Positions 52,810-62,346 of a stretch of DNA of 64,000 nt are shown one piece after another. Source of the DNA: Betaproteobacteria bacterium HGW-Betaproteobacteria-4 (lineage in GTDB: Bacteria; Pseudomonadota; Gammaproteobacteria; Burkholderiales; Rhodocyclaceae); the NCBI GenBank assembly GCA_002840785.1, contig PHCH01000008.1:1-64000 (forward strand), read 5' to 3'. The stretch's first letter is position 1. The number at the start of each line of letters is the position of its first letter. The notes under the pieces were generated by a model. The model saw only the letters and a program-made list of their open reading frames with translations, was not told where the DNA came from and did no database searches. Both the position numbers and the translations under genes were made by a program.

Positions 52810-54084
52810 TTACAAAATCATCCCGGCGCCGACCGTGTTGTTATTGCTTTCATCGATGATGATGAAAGCGCCGGTTCCCCGGTTTTCCAGGTAGGGGTCG
52901 GCGAACAGCGGCTGGGCCAGCTTGAAGGTGACTTGGGCGATGTCGTTCATGGCCAGCTTTTCGGCCGGCACCTTTTCCAGTGTGTTCACGTCGAGGCGAT
53001 GGTCGATGGCGGCCAGCTTGGCTTTCGAGTCGCGCGTCGTGTGGCGGATCAGGTAGGTGCGGGCGCGGTCCATCGGGGCTTCGGCCATCCAGCAGACGGT
53101 GGCTTCGATCTGCTTGACGGCGGCTGGAACTTCGCTCGACTTGACGATCATGTCGCCGCGCGAGGTGTCGATTTCGTCGGCGAGCAGGATGGTGACGGAT
53201 TGCTCGGTGACCGCTTCGGGAATATTGACGCCGCCGATCTGGATGGCCTTGACCGTCGAGCTCAGGCCGCTGGGCAGCACGGTGACGGCGTCGCCGACTT
53301 TCAGGCTGCCGGCTTCGACGCGGCCCATGAAGCCGCGGTAGTCGTGCAGGTCGGGGTTGGCCGAATCCTGCGGGCGACAGACGTACTGGACCGGAAAACG
53401 GAATTTTTCGGTGTGCTCGGTGTGGGCGCCCGGCGTTTCTTCGAGGATTTCAAGCAGGGTCGGGCCGTCGTACCAGTTCAGGCTGTCACCGCGGTCGACG
53501 ATCATGTCGCCGTTGAGGGCCGAGAGCGGAATGAAGCGGACGTCCTCGATGCCGAGCTTGCCGGCGAATTCGAGGTAGTCGGCCTTGATCTTTTCGTAGG
53601 TGGCCTGCGAGTAATCGACGAGGTCCATCTTGTTGATTGCCACCAGCAGGTGCGGGATGCCGACCAGCGAAGCCAGTTTGGAGTGACGCCGGGTCTGGGT
53701 CAGGATGCCCTTGCGCGCATCGATCAGGATGATGGCGAGGTTGGCGGTGGACGCGGCGGTGACCATGTTGCGGGTGTACTGCTCGTGGCCCGGCGCGTCG
53801 GCGATGATGTACTTGCGGGTGCCGGTGGAGAAGTAGCGGTAGGCGACGTCGATGGTGATGCCCTGTTCGCGTTCGGCTTGCAGGCCGTCGGTGAGCAGCG
53901 AGAGGTCAACCGCGCCCATGCCGCGCTTTTCCGAGGTCTTGGTGATGGCGGAGAGCGTGTCAGCGAGGATGGTCTTGGTGTCGAACAGCAGACGCCCGAT
54001 CAGCGTGCTCTTGCCGTCATCGACGCTGCCGCAGGTCAGGAAGCGCAGCAGGCCGTGGTCTTCGTAGTTTTCGTTGGTGGACAT
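52810..54084 (-). CDS. cysN: sulfate adenylyltransferase GTPase subunit CysN
   Basis: Regulatory GTPase of ATP sulfurylase; GTP hydrolysis drives APS synthesis by CysD. 424 residues. G motifs: LTCGSVDDGKSTLIGRLLFD, the switch DAPGHEQYTRNMVTAAS, and AINKMDLVDY. An EF-Tu-like beta-barrel follows (GFMGRVEAGSLKVGDAVTVL) and the C-terminus is NNNTVGAGMIL. There is no fused CysC kinase. It is second in a cysDN operon, separated from cysD by an 87-bp spacer full of inverted GGATCGAG repeats. Confidence 0.97.
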   Translation of the reverse strand: MSTNENYEDHGLLRFLTCGSVDDGKSTLIGRLLFDTKTILADTLSAITKTSEKRGMGAVDLSLLTDGLQAEREQGITIDVAYRYFSTGTRKYIIADAPGHEQYTRNMVTAASTANLAIILIDARKGILTQTRRHSKLASLVGIPHLLVAINKMDLVDYSQATYEKIKADYLEFAGKLGIEDVRFIPLSALNGDMIVDRGDSLNWYDGPTLLEILEETPGAHTEHTEKFRFPVQYVCRPQDSANPDLHDYRGFMGRVEAGSLKVGDAVTVLPSGLSSTVKAIQIGGVNIPEAVTEQSVTILLADEIDTSRGDMIVKSSEVPAAVKQIEATVCWMAEAPMDRARTYLIRHTTRDSKAKLAAIDHRLDVNTLEKVPAEKLAMNDIAQVTFKLAQPLFADPYLENRGTGAFIIIDESNNNTVGAGMIL

Positions 54085-54097
54085 ATTGTTTTCCCGT

Positions 54098-54172
54098 GAG
54101 GATCGAGGATTCAGGATCGAGGATCGAGTGGGCCGCGGTTTTGCTAACAGCTCGATCCTAATAACTCGATCC
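54098..54172. repeat. GGATCGAG inverted-repeat cluster between cysD and cysN
   Basis: The 87-bp intercistronic spacer contains GGATCGAG three times (54100, 54114, 54121) and its complement CTCGATCC twice (54151, 54165). The last copy touches the cysD stop codon. The transcript can fold into several alternative strong stems. Possible roles are transcript stabilisation or differential expression of cysD and cysN. Confidence 0.75.
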
Positions 54173-55101
54173 TAGAAATATCCTTCTTTCTTGCGTTGTT
54201 CCATGGAGGCGTCGCTGGTCTGGTCGTCCAGACGGGTAGCGCCGCGCTCGGTGATGGTGGTGGTGGCTGTTTCGAAAACGATCTTGCTGACGTCGTCGGC
54301 ATCCGATTCGACCGGCGCCGTGCAGGAAATGTCGCCGACGGTGCGGAAACGGACCTGCAGGTCAATGATTTCTTCACCCGGCTTGGACGGATTGGCGACG
54401 CCGCCACCAACCAGCGGCACGTTGACCGGCACGATGGCGCCCTGGCGCATGGCGACCGGGCGGGTGTGGGCGAAGTAGATCGACGGCAGTTCGAGGCCTT
54501 CGCGCTCGATGTATTGCCAGACGTCCATTTCCGTCCAGTTTGAGATCGGGAAGGCGCGGATGTTCTCACCCTTGTGGCTGCGGGCGTTGTACAGGCTCCA
54601 CAGTTCCGGGCGCTGGTTCTTCGGGTCCCATTGGCCGAATTCGTCACGGAAGCTGAAGATGCGTTCCTTGGCTCTGGCCTTTTCCTCATCGCGACGGGCG
54701 CCGCCGATACAGGCGTCGAAACCGAATTCCTCGATGGCTTCGAGCAGGGTGACCGACTGGTGCTTGTTGCGCGATTCGCCTTCGTGCTTCAGAACGACGG
54801 TGCCGCGCTTCATCGAGTCTTCGACCGAGCGGACGATCAGCCGCTCACCGAGTTCGGCCGCGCGCTTGTCGCGGAAGGCGACGACTTCCTTGTAGTTGTG
54901 GCCGGTGTCGATGTGCATCAGCGGGAAGGGGAACTTGCCCGGGCGGAAGGCCTTTTCGGCCAGGCGCAGCATGCAGATCGAGTCCTTGCCGCCGGAAAAC
55001 AGCAGCACCGGGTTGGAACACTGGCCGGCCACTTCGCGCATGATGTGGATGGCTTCGGCTTCGAGCCAGTCGAGGTGAGAGAGGGTGGAACGTTGGGTCA
55101 T
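54172..55101 (-). CDS. cysD: sulfate adenylyltransferase subunit CysD
   Basis: Catalytic subunit of ATP sulfurylase that makes APS from sulfate and ATP. 309 residues from the ATG at 55101 (MTQRSTLSHLDWLEAEAIHI). The PP-loop motif is VLLFSGGKDSICMLRL. Other family text: HIDTGHNYKEVVAFRDKRAA, FDACIGGARRDEEKARAKER and RAFPISNWTEMDVWQYIERE. Complete. The spacer 55102-55304 lies between its start and the divergent sodC gene and must carry both promoters. Confidence 0.97.
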   Translation of the reverse strand: MTQRSTLSHLDWLEAEAIHIMREVAGQCSNPVLLFSGGKDSICMLRLAEKAFRPGKFPFPLMHIDTGHNYKEVVAFRDKRAAELGERLIVRSVEDSMKRGTVVLKHEGESRNKHQSVTLLEAIEEFGFDACIGGARRDEEKARAKERIFSFRDEFGQWDPKNQRPELWSLYNARSHKGENIRAFPISNWTEMDVWQYIEREGLELPSIYFAHTRPVAMRQGAIVPVNVPLVGGGVANPSKPGEEIIDLQVRFRTVGDISCTAPVESDADDVSKIVFETATTTITERGATRLDDQTSDASMEQRKKEGYF

Positions 55102-55304
55102 TGCTTGGGTAATCCGCGTGGATTGTCGAATGCTGCGCATTGTAGCAAAGCGCTTAATATTCTTTTAAGAACAAATGTACATTGCGTTATTTCAAAAAGA
55201 CATAAAGCGATGCGCGGAGTTCTTGAACCATCTTCACGGATGCTGGTCAGAATATGGATTTGGGATATTCTTCGGCCCGACTCGTCATTTTTCAGGAGCA
55301 GGTC

Positions 55305-55823
55305 ATGCAATTCCGTTTCGCCATCGCCTTGAGCGCCATTTCGCTTGCCTTGCTCGGGGCCTGTTCGACACCGATCGTCGGGGAGTCTGCCAAGGCTGAA
55401 TTGCTGGCCCTTTCGGGGAGTCGGGTGGCCGGCACGGTCAGTTTTTCCGAAACCGACGGTCGCCTGCGCGTCGTCGCCAACGTGACGGGGCTGACGCCGG
55501 GCGAACACGGTTTTCATGTGCATGAGGTGGGCGATTGCAGCGCACCGGACGGCGCCAGCGCGAAGGGGCATTTCAATCCGGGCGGTAATGCGCACGGCCA
55601 TTTCGCCAGCAGCGATCATCACGGTGGCGATCTGCCCAGCCTGATTGCCAATGCGCAGGGCGTCGCGCGATACATCGCCGAATTGCGCGGCCTGAGCTTG
55701 CACGGCCCGACCGGGGTGATCGGGCGCAGCGTCGTGATCCATGCCGATCCGGACGACTACCGCTCGCAGCCGGCTGGCAATTCGGGCCGGCGCGTTGCTT
55801 GCGGGGTGATCGTGGCGCACTGA
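55305..55823 (+). CDS. sodC: Cu/Zn superoxide dismutase, lipoprotein type
   Basis: Periplasmic or outer-membrane superoxide dismutase protecting against extracytoplasmic superoxide. 172 residues from the ATG at 55305, which follows CAGGAGCAGG. The signal peptide ends SLALLGACSTP, a lipobox with the Cys at residue 20. Metal ligands are visible: HGFHVHEVGDC (His-x-His), GHFNPGGNAHG, the zinc loop with SDHHGGDLP, and RSVVIHADPDDY. Two Cys (DC and ACGVIV) can form the conserved disulfide. Catalytic Arg in SGRRVACG. Complete. Confidence 0.96.
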   Translation: MQFRFAIALSAISLALLGACSTPIVGESAKAELLALSGSRVAGTVSFSETDGRLRVVANVTGLTPGEHGFHVHEVGDCSAPDGASAKGHFNPGGNAHGHFASSDHHGGDLPSLIANAQGVARYIAELRGLSLHGPTGVIGRSVVIHADPDDYRSQPAGNSGRRVACGVIVAH

Positions 55824-55839
55824 ATTCCGGCGCCGCGCG

Positions 55840-55880
55840 GATTTCATTTTTGCCTGTTTTTCCCGGTTGACCGTAGCAAT
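55840..55880. repeat. interspersed repeat copy R9
   Basis: GATTTCATTTTTGCCTG followed by TTTTTCCCGGTTGACCGTAG and CAAT on the plus strand. It lies in the 68-bp spacer between the convergent sodC and fumC genes, 12 bp from the fumC stop. Confidence 0.85.
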
Positions 55881-55891
55881 CGGTTTTGTCG

Positions 55892-57227
55892 CTACGGCGC
55901 CGGGCCGATCATCTCGCCCGGCACGACCCAGCGGTCGTAGTCTTCGAGCGAGACATGGCCGAGCGCCAGCGCCGCCTGCCTGAGCGTGGTGCCGTCGTGG
56001 CTGGCCAGTTTGGCGATTTCGGCCGCCTTGTCGTAGCCGATGTGCGGGGTCAGGGCGGTGACCAGCATGAGCGAGCGTTCCATGAGTTCGGCGATGCGTT
56101 TGCGGTGGGCGGTGATGCCGCGCACGCAATGGTGTTCGAAACTGGCCATGCCGTCGCCGAGCAGGCGCACGCTGTGCAGGAAGTTGTGGGCGATGACCGG
56201 CTTGTAGACATTGAGTTCGAAATTGCCGGAAGCGCCGGCGATGGTTATCGCCACGTCGTTGCCCATGACCTGGCAGCAAAGCATGGTGAGCGCTTCGCAC
56301 TGGGTCGGGTTGACCTTGCCGGGCATGATCGAACTGCCCGGCTCGTTTTCCGGGATGCCGATTTCGCCAAGCCCGGAGCGCGGCCCGGAAGCCAGCCAGC
56401 GGATATCGTTGGCGATTTTCATGAGGGCCACGGCCAGCGTCTTGAGGGCGCCGTGGGCGGCGACCAGGCCGTCGTGGGCGGCCAGTGCAGCGAACTTGTT
56501 GGCGGCGCTGGTGAACGGAATGCCGTTGCGCTCGGCCAGTTCAGCCGCGACACGGGCACCGAATTCGGGATGGGTGTTGAGCCCGGTGCCAACGGCGGTG
56601 CCGCCGACAGCGAGCGGGGTGAGCGCCGGCAGGCTGGCGGCGACGAGGCTTTCGGCGTGCTGCAACTGGGCGACGTAGCCGGAGAATTCCTGGCCGAGGG
56701 AGAGCGGCGTCGCGTCCTGCAGATGGGTGCGGCCGATCTTGATGATGTCGGCGAACTCGGCGGATTTGCTTGCCAGCGTCGCGGTCAGTCGGCGGAGGGC
56801 GGGCAATAAGCGGCGCTCGATGCCGATGGTGGCGGCGACGTGCATGGCGGTCGGGAAAATGTCGTTCGACGACTGGCCGAGGTTGACGTGATCGTTGGGA
56901 TGAACGAGGCGGGCGTGGCCGCGCTGGCCGCCCATCAACTCCGAGGCGCGGTTGGCCAGCACCTCGTTCATGTTCATGTTGTTCATTGGCAGCGAGAATG
57001 ATGGCTGCCGCGAACGGGGCCGGAAGCAGGCCGAGTTCGCGGTTGACCTTGGCGGCGCTCGCCTTGACCTGGGCCAGCGCGTGGATCAGTTCTTCCGGCA
57101 TGCGTTCGCCAGAAATGGCGAAATGCGCCAGCGAACGCTGGGTCTGGGCGCCCCACAGGCGGTCGGCGGCAACCTCGATGTCGCCGAAGGAATCCCTTTC
57201 CGGTCGGGTCTTGCCGATCGTCGTCAT
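55892..57227 (-). pseudogene. fumC: class II fumarase gene with a frameshifting internal deletion
   Basis: Fumarase C converts fumarate to malate in the TCA cycle. The native ATG at 57227 (MTTIGKTRPERDSFGDIEVA, with GAGGAG upstream) reads well to AAIILAAN at about position 56989. The sequence then resumes in another frame at [18 protein letters not shown]. About 22-25 codons are missing, which in relatives encode the segment ending in the substrate-binding signature GSGTQSNMN. The rest is intact, including [20 protein letters not shown] and the signature [16 protein letters not shown]. As written no full-length product is possible. Both parts are clean, so an assembly gap is the leading explanation. 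Confidence 0.9.
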
Positions 57228-57460
57228 GACCAACTCCTCGCCGGCCGCCGGCATTGCGGGCAATGCGCCAACGGCCTGACTGTTTGATGGGCTGGCCAGC
57301 CATAGGTTCGGACTGATTTGCTTTACCGTAGCCGAGCGACGCTCTATACAATTCTGGATTGGGAAAAGGATATGGCGGAGCGCAGCTTGAAATCGAAGGC
57401 GTCGAAAATCGTTGGAGTCGGCTCGGGCCGGAATGGCGTCAGCATCTGCGGGGGCAAGGT

Positions 57461-59947
57461 GTGAAGAGCCGTTCGCTACATCTCGTGGCTGCCCTGCTGG
57501 TGTTTTGCGGCCTGGCACTGGCTGCCTACTTTGCCGAGAAAATAAACCGCGAGCGATACGCTTCGGCCGAGCGCGCCGAGGTTCTGCATGGGCTGACCGT
57601 CGTGCGCGATGCGCTCGAAGGCAACCTCAACAGTGATATTCAGTTGGTGCGCGGCCTGATCGGCGTCATCGCCCTGGCTCCGGACATCGGCCAGACGCGT
57701 TTCGAGACGGCCGTCAAACCCCTGCTTTCCGGGCGTACTCAGCTGCGCAACATCGCTGCTGCGCCGGATATGGTGATCCGCTGGATGCATCCGCTGAAAG
57801 GCAACGAAAAAGCAATCGGGCTCGATTTTCGGACGACGCCGGATCAGGTCGCGGCCGCCGAGCAGGCCAGGGTGTCGCGCCAGATTGTCCTGGCCGGGCC
57901 GCTCAACCTTGTCCAGGGCGGCATCGGCCTGGTCGCCCGCTTGCCGGTCTATTTGCCCGACAGCAAAGGGGACGAGTATTTCTGGGGGCTGGTCAGCGCG
58001 GTGATCGACGTCGACAAACTGTTTGCCAACAGCGGGCTGTCCCAGGCGGACCTCCCGGTCGATATCGCCATTCGTGGCAAGGATGGCAAGGGCGCCGACG
58101 GCGAGGTGTTTTTTGGCCGCCCCGGGGTGTTCGCCGAAAATCCCGTTCTGGCAACGATCTACCTGCCGCAGGGTACCTGGCAGGTTGCCGCGACGCCACG
58201 CGGCGGCTGGAAAGCGGAACCCGGCAACCTGGCGTGGCTGCGCCTCGGGTTTGTCCTGATCGCGCTCATGGTCACCGGCGCCCTCGCCCTGCTCTGGCGT
58301 GCCTTCGAACGCGCTTCACGCGCGACGGAGAGGGCGGAGGCGGCGCGCCGCCGTCTGTCGGCCAGCCTTGAAAACACGCCCAATGTGGCTGTTCAGTGGT
58401 TTGATGCCCGGGGGCGGGTCATTTACTGGAACCCGGCATCCGAAAAACTCTACGGATGGCGCTCGGAAGAGGCGCTGGGCCTGACTCTCGGGCAACTGGT
58501 TTTCAAGGGCGACGAGGGCGCGCAGTGCCTGAAGGAACTGGCCGAGGTGGCATCCAGCGGCTACTCGCTGGCGCCCACCGAGTATCTGGTGCGAACCCGC
58601 AGCGGCGAGCCGCGCTGGGTGGAGTCGACCGCTTTCGTCATCCCTGGCGAGGGTGATTCGCCGCAGATCCTGGTCTGCATGGATGTCGATATTTCGGCCC
58701 GTGTCCGCAACGAAGGCGAGCTGCGCCAGTACCGCCAGCATCTCGAAGAACTGGTCGCCCGCCGCACCGCCGAGCTGGCTGTGGCCAAGGAGGCGGCGGA
58801 GGCGGCCAACGTGGCGAAGAGTGCTTTCCTGGCCAACATGTCGCACGAGATCCGGACGCCGCTCAACGCCATCACCGGCATGGCCCACCTGATCCGGCGC
58901 AGCGGCCTGGCACCCGAGCAGATGGTGCGCCTCGACCGGCTGGAGCTGGCCGGCGAACACCTGCTGGAAATCATCAATGCCGTTCTCGACCTCTCCAAGA
59001 TCGAGGCCGGCAAATTCACGCTCGAGGAAATGCCGCTCAAGGTCGGCTGCCTTCTCGGCAATGTTGCCTCGATCATGGGCGATCGTGCCCAGGCCAAGCA
59101 TCTTGTCCTCCACACCGAGCCGGTGCCCGCCTTGCCGCCGCTGGTCGGCGATGCGACCCGGCTGCAGCAGGCCTTGCTCAACTACGTGACCAACGCCATC
59201 AAATTCACCGAGAGCGGCGCCATCACCCTGCGCGCCACCGTGGTCGAGGCCGATGCCGACAGCGTCGCGCTGCGTTTCGAGGTCGAGGACACCGGGATCG
59301 GCATTGCCGAGGACGATCTCGGGCGCTTGTTCAGTGCCTTCGAGCAGGCCGACAATTCGACGACGCGCAAATATGGCGGCACCGGCCTGGGCCTGGCCAT
59401 CACGCGCAAACTGGCCAAGCTCATGGGGGGCGATGCCGGGGCGACCAGCCAGGCCGGGCAGGGCAGCACTTTCTGGCTGACCGCCCGCCTGCGGAAGGTG
59501 GTCGAACGCCCCGGTCCGGCCGCTGCCGGGTTCGACGAAAACGCCGCCGAAGCCTTGCGGCGCAACTATCCGGCCAGCCGCATCCTGCTCGTCGAGGACG
59601 AGCCGATCAACCAGGAAATTGCCCTCGCCATGCTTGACGACGTCGGGCTGGTCGTCGATGTCGCCGACAACGGCATGGTAGCCCTCGACAAGTTCGGCCG
59701 CGAAAGCTACGACCTGATCCTGATGGACATGCAGATGCCGCAGATGGACGGCCTGACCGCAACGCGACAGATTCGCGCCCTGCCGCAGGGCGGCACCATC
59801 CCCATCCTGGCCATGACGGCCAACGCCTTCGCCGAGGACAAGGCACGCTGCCTTGAAGTCGGCATGAACGACTTCATCGCCAAGCCGGTCGATCCGGGCC
59901 GGCTCTACGCGATGGTGTTGAAATGGTTGAGCCGGGCGGAAGGCTAG
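57461..59947 (+). CDS. hybrid sensor histidine kinase (CHASE-like sensor, PAS, HisKA, HATPase, REC)
   Basis: 828 residues from the GTG at 57461 ([20 protein letters not shown]). Membrane segment 1 is followed by a CHASE-like extracytoplasmic domain (about 40-260; [32 protein letters not shown]), membrane segment 2 ([20 protein letters not shown]) and a PAS domain ([20 protein letters not shown]). HisKA has [16 protein letters not shown]; HATPase has [20 protein letters not shown]; the C-terminal receiver has [20 protein letters not shown] and [13 protein letters not shown]. No Hpt domain. The kinase half is a close paralogue of the one at 45077-47359. No cognate partner nearby. Confidence 0.92.
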   Translation: MKSRSLHLVAALLVFCGLALAAYFAEKINRERYASAERAEVLHGLTVVRDALEGNLNSDIQLVRGLIGVIALAPDIGQTRFETAVKPLLSGRTQLRNIAAAPDMVIRWMHPLKGNEKAIGLDFRTTPDQVAAAEQARVSRQIVLAGPLNLVQGGIGLVARLPVYLPDSKGDEYFWGLVSAVIDVDKLFANSGLSQADLPVDIAIRGKDGKGADGEVFFGRPGVFAENPVLATIYLPQGTWQVAATPRGGWKAEPGNLAWLRLGFVLIALMVTGALALLWRAFERASRATERAEAARRRLSASLENTPNVAVQWFDARGRVIYWNPASEKLYGWRSEEALGLTLGQLVFKGDEGAQCLKELAEVASSGYSLAPTEYLVRTRSGEPRWVESTAFVIPGEGDSPQILVCMDVDISARVRNEGELRQYRQHLEELVARRTAELAVAKEAAEAANVAKSAFLANMSHEIRTPLNAITGMAHLIRRSGLAPEQMVRLDRLELAGEHLLEIINAVLDLSKIEAGKFTLEEMPLKVGCLLGNVASIMGDRAQAKHLVLHTEPVPALPPLVGDATRLQQALLNYVTNAIKFTESGAITLRATVVEADADSVALRFEVEDTGIGIAEDDLGRLFSAFEQADNSTTRKYGGTGLGLAITRKLAKLMGGDAGATSQAGQGSTFWLTARLRKVVERPGPAAAGFDENAAEALRRNYPASRILLVEDEPINQEIALAMLDDVGLVVDVADNGMVALDKFGRESYDLILMDMQMPQMDGLTATRQIRALPQGGTIPILAMTANAFAEDKARCLEVGMNDFIAKPVDPGRLYAMVLKWLSRAEG

Positions 59948-60057
59948 GCACAGCGCTGTCGGGGCTAAACCCCCTGGAAGGGGATGGAGTGGCTATTCAT
60001 GCGATTGCCCTGAACGGCAGTCCATGTCGGGCGCGGTAGCCAGTTTATTATGACGGC

Positions 60058-62322
60058 ATGCGCCTGAACATTCTCGCCTTCGCCGCCGGCATCCTCGGTC
60101 TGCAGATGCAGCCGGAACTGCCCGGCTGGGCGCTGTGGGCGATTGCCGGCGGATTTCTCGTGCTGCCGCGTGTGCGCTGGTCGGGCTGGCCGGTTCGCGG
60201 GCTGGCGCTGTTGGGTTGCCTGGCGCTCGGCGTCGCCTGGGGCGGCTGGCGGGCCGAAAGCCGGCTGGCCGATCAGCTCGGCGCCGACTGGGAAGGGCGC
60301 GATGTCGAGGTGGTCGGCGTCGTCGCCGGTTTGCCGCAGGATTTCAGCAACGGGATACGTTTCGAATTTGACGTAAATTCCCGGTTGACCGTGGGATCGG
60401 TCGTTCCCGGGCGGATCATGCTCTCGTGGTACCACAGCCGGCGCGACGAGGCGCAGCTGGAGCGGCGGACGGTGCGCCCGGGAGAGCGCTGGCGTTTTAC
60501 GGTGCGCCTGAAGCGGCCGCACGGCAACGCCAATCCGGGGGGCTTCGATTACGAAGCCTGGCTGCTCGAACGCAATATCCGGGCAAGCGGCTACATCCGT
60601 CCGAACCCGCCGCAACGGCTCAACGACATGGTCTGGCAGCCGGCTTACGCCTTCGAACGGATGCGCCACGCCATCCGCGACTCGTTTGCCCGGCTATTGC
60701 CGGAAGCCGACTATCCGTGGGGCGGGGTGCTCGTGGCGCTGGTCATCGGCGACCAGAAGGCGATTCAGGGCGATCTGTGGACGACCTTTAACCGAACCGG
60801 AACGACGCACCTCATGTCGATTTCCGGCCTGCATGTGACGATGGTTGCCGCCCTTTTCGGCTGGCTCGTCAATGTTGGCTGGCGGCGTGCGCCGGCCCTG
60901 GCCCTGCGCCTGCCGGCGCAAAAGGCCGGGCTGCTCGCGGCAGGTCTGGCCGCTTTCGCCTATGCCTTGCTGGCCGGCTTTGCCGTGCCCGCCCAGCGCA
61001 CGCTGTACATGTTGCTGGTTGCCGCTGCGGCGATGCTCTCGGGGCGTATCGTGGCGCCGAGCCGGATCCTTTGCCTGGCGCTGCTTGTCGTTCTCCTTGT
61101 CGATCCGTGGGCGGTGCTGGCGGCCGGCTTCTGGCTGTCCTTCGGTGCCGTCGGCGCGCTGCTTTACATCAGCTCGGCGACCGTCGGCGAGGCCGCCGGC
61201 TGGCCGGCGAAATTCCGCGCCTGGGGCGTCGTGCAGTGGGCCGCGACGCTCGCCTCGCTACCTGTCCTGCTCCTCGTCTTCCAGCAATTCTCGCTGGTCT
61301 CGCCGCTGGCCAATGCGCTGGCCATTCCGGTCATCAGCTTCATCGTCACGCCGCTCGCCCTGGACTGGCTCATGGTTTTCCTGACCTGGTGTGCCGGATG
61401 GCCGGTCTGGCTGGCGCCGGCGCCACCCCTTTGGGCTGTCCTGGCGGCCGGCCTCGGCGCGGCCATCTGCCTCTTGCCGCGCGGCTTGCCCGGGCGCTGG
61501 CTGGGGGCGATCCTGTTCGTGCCGACGCTGTTCTGGCCGGTCGCCAAGCCGCCCGAGGGCGAGGCCTGGATCAGCGTGCTCGATGTCGGGCAGGGGCTGG
61601 CCAGCGTCATTCGGACGCGCGAACACACCCTGATCTACGACCCCGGCCCGCTCTACAGCGCCGAATCTGATGCCGGGCAGCGCGTTGTCGTCCCTTATCT
61701 GCGCGGGCAGGGGATCGGTCACGTCGACAAGCTCATGGTGACTCACCGCGACGCCGATCATGCCGGCGGAACGGCATCGGTGCTGGCGGCGCTGACGGTC
61801 GATGAGGTCGTCTCGTCGGTCGTCGGGATCGACGGGCAACCGTGCACCGCTGGCCAGCGCTGGGTTTGGGATGGCGTCGTTTTCGAGGTGCTGCATCCGC
61901 TGGCCGAGGCTTATGCCGGGGCCAGCAAGTCGAATCATCTATCCTGCGTGTTGCGCGTCGAAGCGGGTGGCCATCGCCTGCTGTTTACGTCGGATATCGA
62001 AGCACCCGACGAGGCAGCCTTGCTCCGGCGCTATCCGGACGGGCTGGCGGCCGATGTCCTGCTCGTTCCTCACCATGGCTCGAAGACGTCGTCGACGCCG
62101 GCTTTCCTGCAGGCAGTCGGGGCGCGCCGGGCGGTCATCCCGGTCGGCTATCGCAACCGTTTCGGGCACCCCAAGGCCGAAGTGCTGGCCCGCTACGAAG
62201 CCATGGGTGCGGAAATCTGGCGAACCGATCGCGATGGCGCCGTGCGCATCAGCCTTGCGGCGGGCGGTATCGCCTTGGCCGGCTGGCGGCATGAACATCG
62301 CCGCTACTGGCATGGCCGGTGA
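60058..62322 (+). CDS. comEC: DNA internalisation/competence protein ComEC/Rec2
   Basis: Inner-membrane channel for single-stranded DNA during natural transformation. 754 residues. DUF4131 N-terminal region with membrane segments (MRLNILAFAAGILGLQ, LALLGCLALGVAWGGW), an OB-like segment, the competence domain with many helices (GTTHLMSISGLHVTMVAALF, FAVPAQRTLYMLLVAAAAML), and a C-terminal metallo-beta-lactamase-like domain (MVTHRDADHAGGTASVL, LLVPHHGSKTSSTPAFL). Residues 102-113 are encoded by a diverged copy of the interspersed repeat. With pilF it indicates that type IV pilus-linked DNA uptake is possible. Confidence 0.93.
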   Translation: MRLNILAFAAGILGLQMQPELPGWALWAIAGGFLVLPRVRWSGWPVRGLALLGCLALGVAWGGWRAESRLADQLGADWEGRDVEVVGVVAGLPQDFSNGIRFEFDVNSRLTVGSVVPGRIMLSWYHSRRDEAQLERRTVRPGERWRFTVRLKRPHGNANPGGFDYEAWLLERNIRASGYIRPNPPQRLNDMVWQPAYAFERMRHAIRDSFARLLPEADYPWGGVLVALVIGDQKAIQGDLWTTFNRTGTTHLMSISGLHVTMVAALFGWLVNVGWRRAPALALRLPAQKAGLLAAGLAAFAYALLAGFAVPAQRTLYMLLVAAAAMLSGRIVAPSRILCLALLVVLLVDPWAVLAAGFWLSFGAVGALLYISSATVGEAAGWPAKFRAWGVVQWAATLASLPVLLLVFQQFSLVSPLANALAIPVISFIVTPLALDWLMVFLTWCAGWPVWLAPAPPLWAVLAAGLGAAICLLPRGLPGRWLGAILFVPTLFWPVAKPPEGEAWISVLDVGQGLASVIRTREHTLIYDPGPLYSAESDAGQRVVVPYLRGQGIGHVDKLMVTHRDADHAGGTASVLAALTVDEVVSSVVGIDGQPCTAGQRWVWDGVVFEVLHPLAEAYAGASKSNHLSCVLRVEAGGHRLLFTSDIEAPDEAALLRRYPDGLAADVLLVPHHGSKTSSTPAFLQAVGARRAVIPVGYRNRFGHPKAEVLARYEAMGAEIWRTDRDGAVRISLAAGGIALAGWRHEHRRYWHGR
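60361..60393. repeat. diverged interspersed repeat copy R10 inside comEC
   Basis: TTCGAATTTGACGTAAATTC followed by CCGGTTGACCGTG. Thirteen consecutive bases (CCCGGTTGACCGT) match copy R9 exactly and the left part aligns with R7. It lies in frame inside comEC at about codons 102-112, in the variable N-terminal region. Less certain than the other copies. Confidence 0.55.
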
Positions 62323-62346
62323 TACATTTGAACCGGAGGAGAAAAG

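Noticed and set aside
57314-57330. GATTTGCTTTACCGTAGCC upstream of the hybrid kinase
   Set aside because: Only ACCGTAGC is shared with the repeat core; too short to call.
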